From Desulfobacteraceae bacterium (GTDB lineage Bacteria > Desulfobacterota > Desulfobacteria > Desulfobacterales > Desulfobacteraceae): a DNA stretch of 15,400 nucleotides. The notes below the pieces were generated by a model that was not told the origin of the DNA, searched no databases, and was given only the letters and a program-made list of their open reading frames with translations. Positions 14,317 through 15,400 of this stretch are shown piece after piece. The translations under genes were made by a program, and so were the position numbers. Each line of letters begins with the position of its first letter. Positions within the stretch are counted from its first letter, which is position 1. The DNA lies in contig PIVQ01000098.1 of NCBI GenBank assembly GCA_003354055.1, positions 1-15,400 on the forward strand, in the 5' to 3' direction.

Positions 14317-14526
14317 TTAGACTTGGGGCCAGTCCATGTCCTTTTCTTCGGCAACATAGCAGAACCGGCTCCAGGTCATTTCACGTTTAGATATGGGGCA
14401 TTTTAAGGTCACCTTATGCTCGGTCACCTTGATCACTTCCCAGTCCCCGAAACGGGGAGATTCTTCAATCCGTATTTTCTGGCCCACTTCAAATGGATAG
14501 GCCTTGAACAGGGTTACCTTTGCCAT
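14317..14526 (-). CDS. 69-aa beta-rich protein of unknown function
   Basis: I do not recognise this small protein. It has several predicted beta-strands (FEVGQKIRIEE, WEVIKVTEHKVTLKCP) that could form an SH3- or KOW-like barrel, then an aromatic/acidic tail with CYVAEE and DMDWPQ. There are two cysteines, no signal peptide and no membrane segment. The ATG at 14526 is chosen because AAAAGGAG lies about 7 nt upstream. An in-frame ATG at 14547 precedes that Shine-Dalgarno and would overlap the fumarase stop. It lies 13 bp after fumC and 22 bp before the reductase gene, within one operon. Confidence 0.7.
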   Translation of the reverse strand: MAKVTLFKAYPFEVGQKIRIEESPRFGDWEVIKVTEHKVTLKCPISKREMTWSRFCYVAEEKDMDWPQV

Positions 14527-14539
14527 TGGACTCTCCTTT

Positions 14540-15400
14540 TTATTCATTTTTTAAAGGGCCGGTCATCTGTCCTATATCCACCAGTTGATCAAATTTCTCC
14601 GGCGTAAGTATTCCCAAGTCCAGGGCAGCCTGCTTTAGTGTCGTGCCTGTTTCATGGGCATATTTGGCAATTTGGGCTGCCCTGTCATATCCGATATGGG
14701 GATTTAAGGCCGTCACCAGCATCAGAGAATTTGCAAGATGGGTCGCAATCCTCTCTTTATCCGGCTCAAGTCCGTCAACACAATTGCGGGTAAAAGATAA
14801 TGCCGCCTCCCCCAGAAGCCTTGCAGACTGAATAAAATTGGCGATGATCACGGGCTTGAACACGTTGAGTTCAAAATGCCCGGAGGCCCCGGCCATGGTC
14901 ACGGCAACATCATTTCCCATGACCTGGGCGCAGACCATGGTCAGCGCCTCCACCTGTGTAGGATTGACCTTGCCCGGCATGATGGATGATCCCGGCTCAT
15001 TGGCCGGCAATCGCAACTCCCCGATTCCGCACCTGGGCCCTGATCCCAGCATTCTGATATCATTGGCGATTTTCATGAGGCTGACCGCCATAGCCTTTAA
15101 TGCACCATGGGATGCCACAAGGCCGTCATGGGATGCCAGGGCTTCGAACTTGTTTTTAGCCGTCACAAAGGGATAACCGGTTAATTCCGCTACCCTGTTG
15201 GCCACGGTCACATCAAAGCCTGCAGGTGTATTCAGTCCCGTACCCACTGCCGTGCCGCCCAAGGCCAGCTCATAGATCCGGTCCAGGCTTGTTTCGATCT
15301 GATCAATGCCTTGGGACAGCATTCGGACATAGCCGGAAAACTCCTGTCCCAGGGTCATGGGCACCGCATCCATAAAATGGGTCCGCCCGGTTTTAACAAT
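14540..15400 (-). CDS. fumC: Class II fumarate hydratase (5' truncated by window edge)
   Basis: The reading frame is open to the window edge; the first visible residues ([19 protein letters not shown]) continue upstream of the apparent ATG at 15373, so that is not the start. The 286 visible residues are the C-terminal part of a ~460-aa protein. They match class II fumarases: [28 protein letters not shown], the signature [13 protein letters not shown] with its mobile catalytic-serine loop, and [12 protein letters not shown]. The enzyme interconverts fumarate and malate as an iron-free tetramer in the TCA cycle, either direction in sulfate reducers. The related aspartase was considered, but these segments read closest to FumC. 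It is the first visible gene of an operon with three small downstream genes. Confidence 0.92.
   Translation of the reverse strand: MVKTGRTHFMDAVPMTLGQEFSGYVRMLSQGIDQIETSLDRIYELALGGTAVGTGLNTPAGFDVTVANRVAELTGYPFVTAKNKFEALASHDGLVASHGALKAMAVSLMKIANDIRMLGSGPRCGIGELRLPANEPGSSIMPGKVNPTQVEALTMVCAQVMGNDVAVTMAGASGHFELNVFKPVIIANFIQSARLLGEAALSFTRNCVDGLEPDKERIATHLANSLMLVTALNPHIGYDRAAQIAKYAHETGTTLKQAALDLGILTPEKFDQLVDIGQMTGPLKNE

Noticed and set aside
14527..14547. Upstream ATG (14547) for the 69-aa gene
   Set aside because: The strong AAAAGGAG lies after it and before the ATG at 14526, and the longer form would overlap the fumC stop.
14540..15400. Aspartate ammonia-lyase instead of fumarase
   Set aside because: The visible segments, especially the QVMGNDV and [11 protein letters not shown] regions and the C-terminus, read closer to class II fumarase.

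Overview
The window looks like a chromosomal segment of an anaerobic, sulfate-reducer-type Desulfobacterota bacterium (Desulfobacter/Desulfobacula/Desulfotignum-like). This is inferred from gene content: a tungsten/molybdenum aldehyde:ferredoxin-oxidoreductase (AOR) family enzyme with an iron-sulfur partner, a cysteine-rich winged-helix ferredoxin, a pentaheme cytochrome c and a stand-alone ferritin-like diiron protein. GC content is moderate and coding density high. I see no rRNA, tRNA, CRISPR array, insertion sequence or integrase.

Left part (1-5610, + strand): the 3' end of an MFS transporter, a four-cluster [4Fe-4S] protein with a twin-arginine-like N-terminus, and a 692-aa AOR-family enzyme form a redox cluster resembling the E. 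coli YdhY/YdhV pair. Immediately downstream lies an unexpected three-gene cassette: a cytoplasmic-looking class 3 lipase-fold protein, a RebB-type 'killing trait' protein (the family that builds refractile R-bodies) and a small protein of unknown family that overlaps the rebB-like gene. A hairpin plus T-run sits between the lipase and the rebB-like gene. This cassette is the best candidate for an undescribed system.

Middle (5708-10988): a minus-strand operon reads TetR regulator > cysteine-rich winged-helix ferredoxin > amidohydrolase-2 family hydrolase. Divergent from the TetR gene is a membrane hybrid histidine kinase with a C-terminal receiver. The 50-bp divergent region carries a perfect 7-3-7 inverted repeat, plus a third copy of the half-site, over the tetR -10 box. 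This suggests autorepression, possible control of the kinase gene, and a leaderless tetR mRNA. The kinase gene converges, with only 2 bp between, on an MntP-type manganese exporter gene.

Right part (10989-15400): mntP and a ferritin-like diiron protein gene diverge from a shared 140-bp region, and a strong bidirectional terminator follows the diiron gene. On the minus strand, a coiled-coil cytoplasmic protein of unknown function and a secreted pentaheme cytochrome c form an operon. Its promoter (TTGAAA-16-TATACT) has a perfect 7-4-7 palindrome over the -10 box. The last operon, also minus strand, runs from a class II fumarase (truncated by the window edge) through a 69-aa beta-rich protein and a RibD-C/DHFR-like reductase to a 41-aa basic small protein that overlaps the reductase stop codon by one base. 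It ends at a hairpin near 13645.
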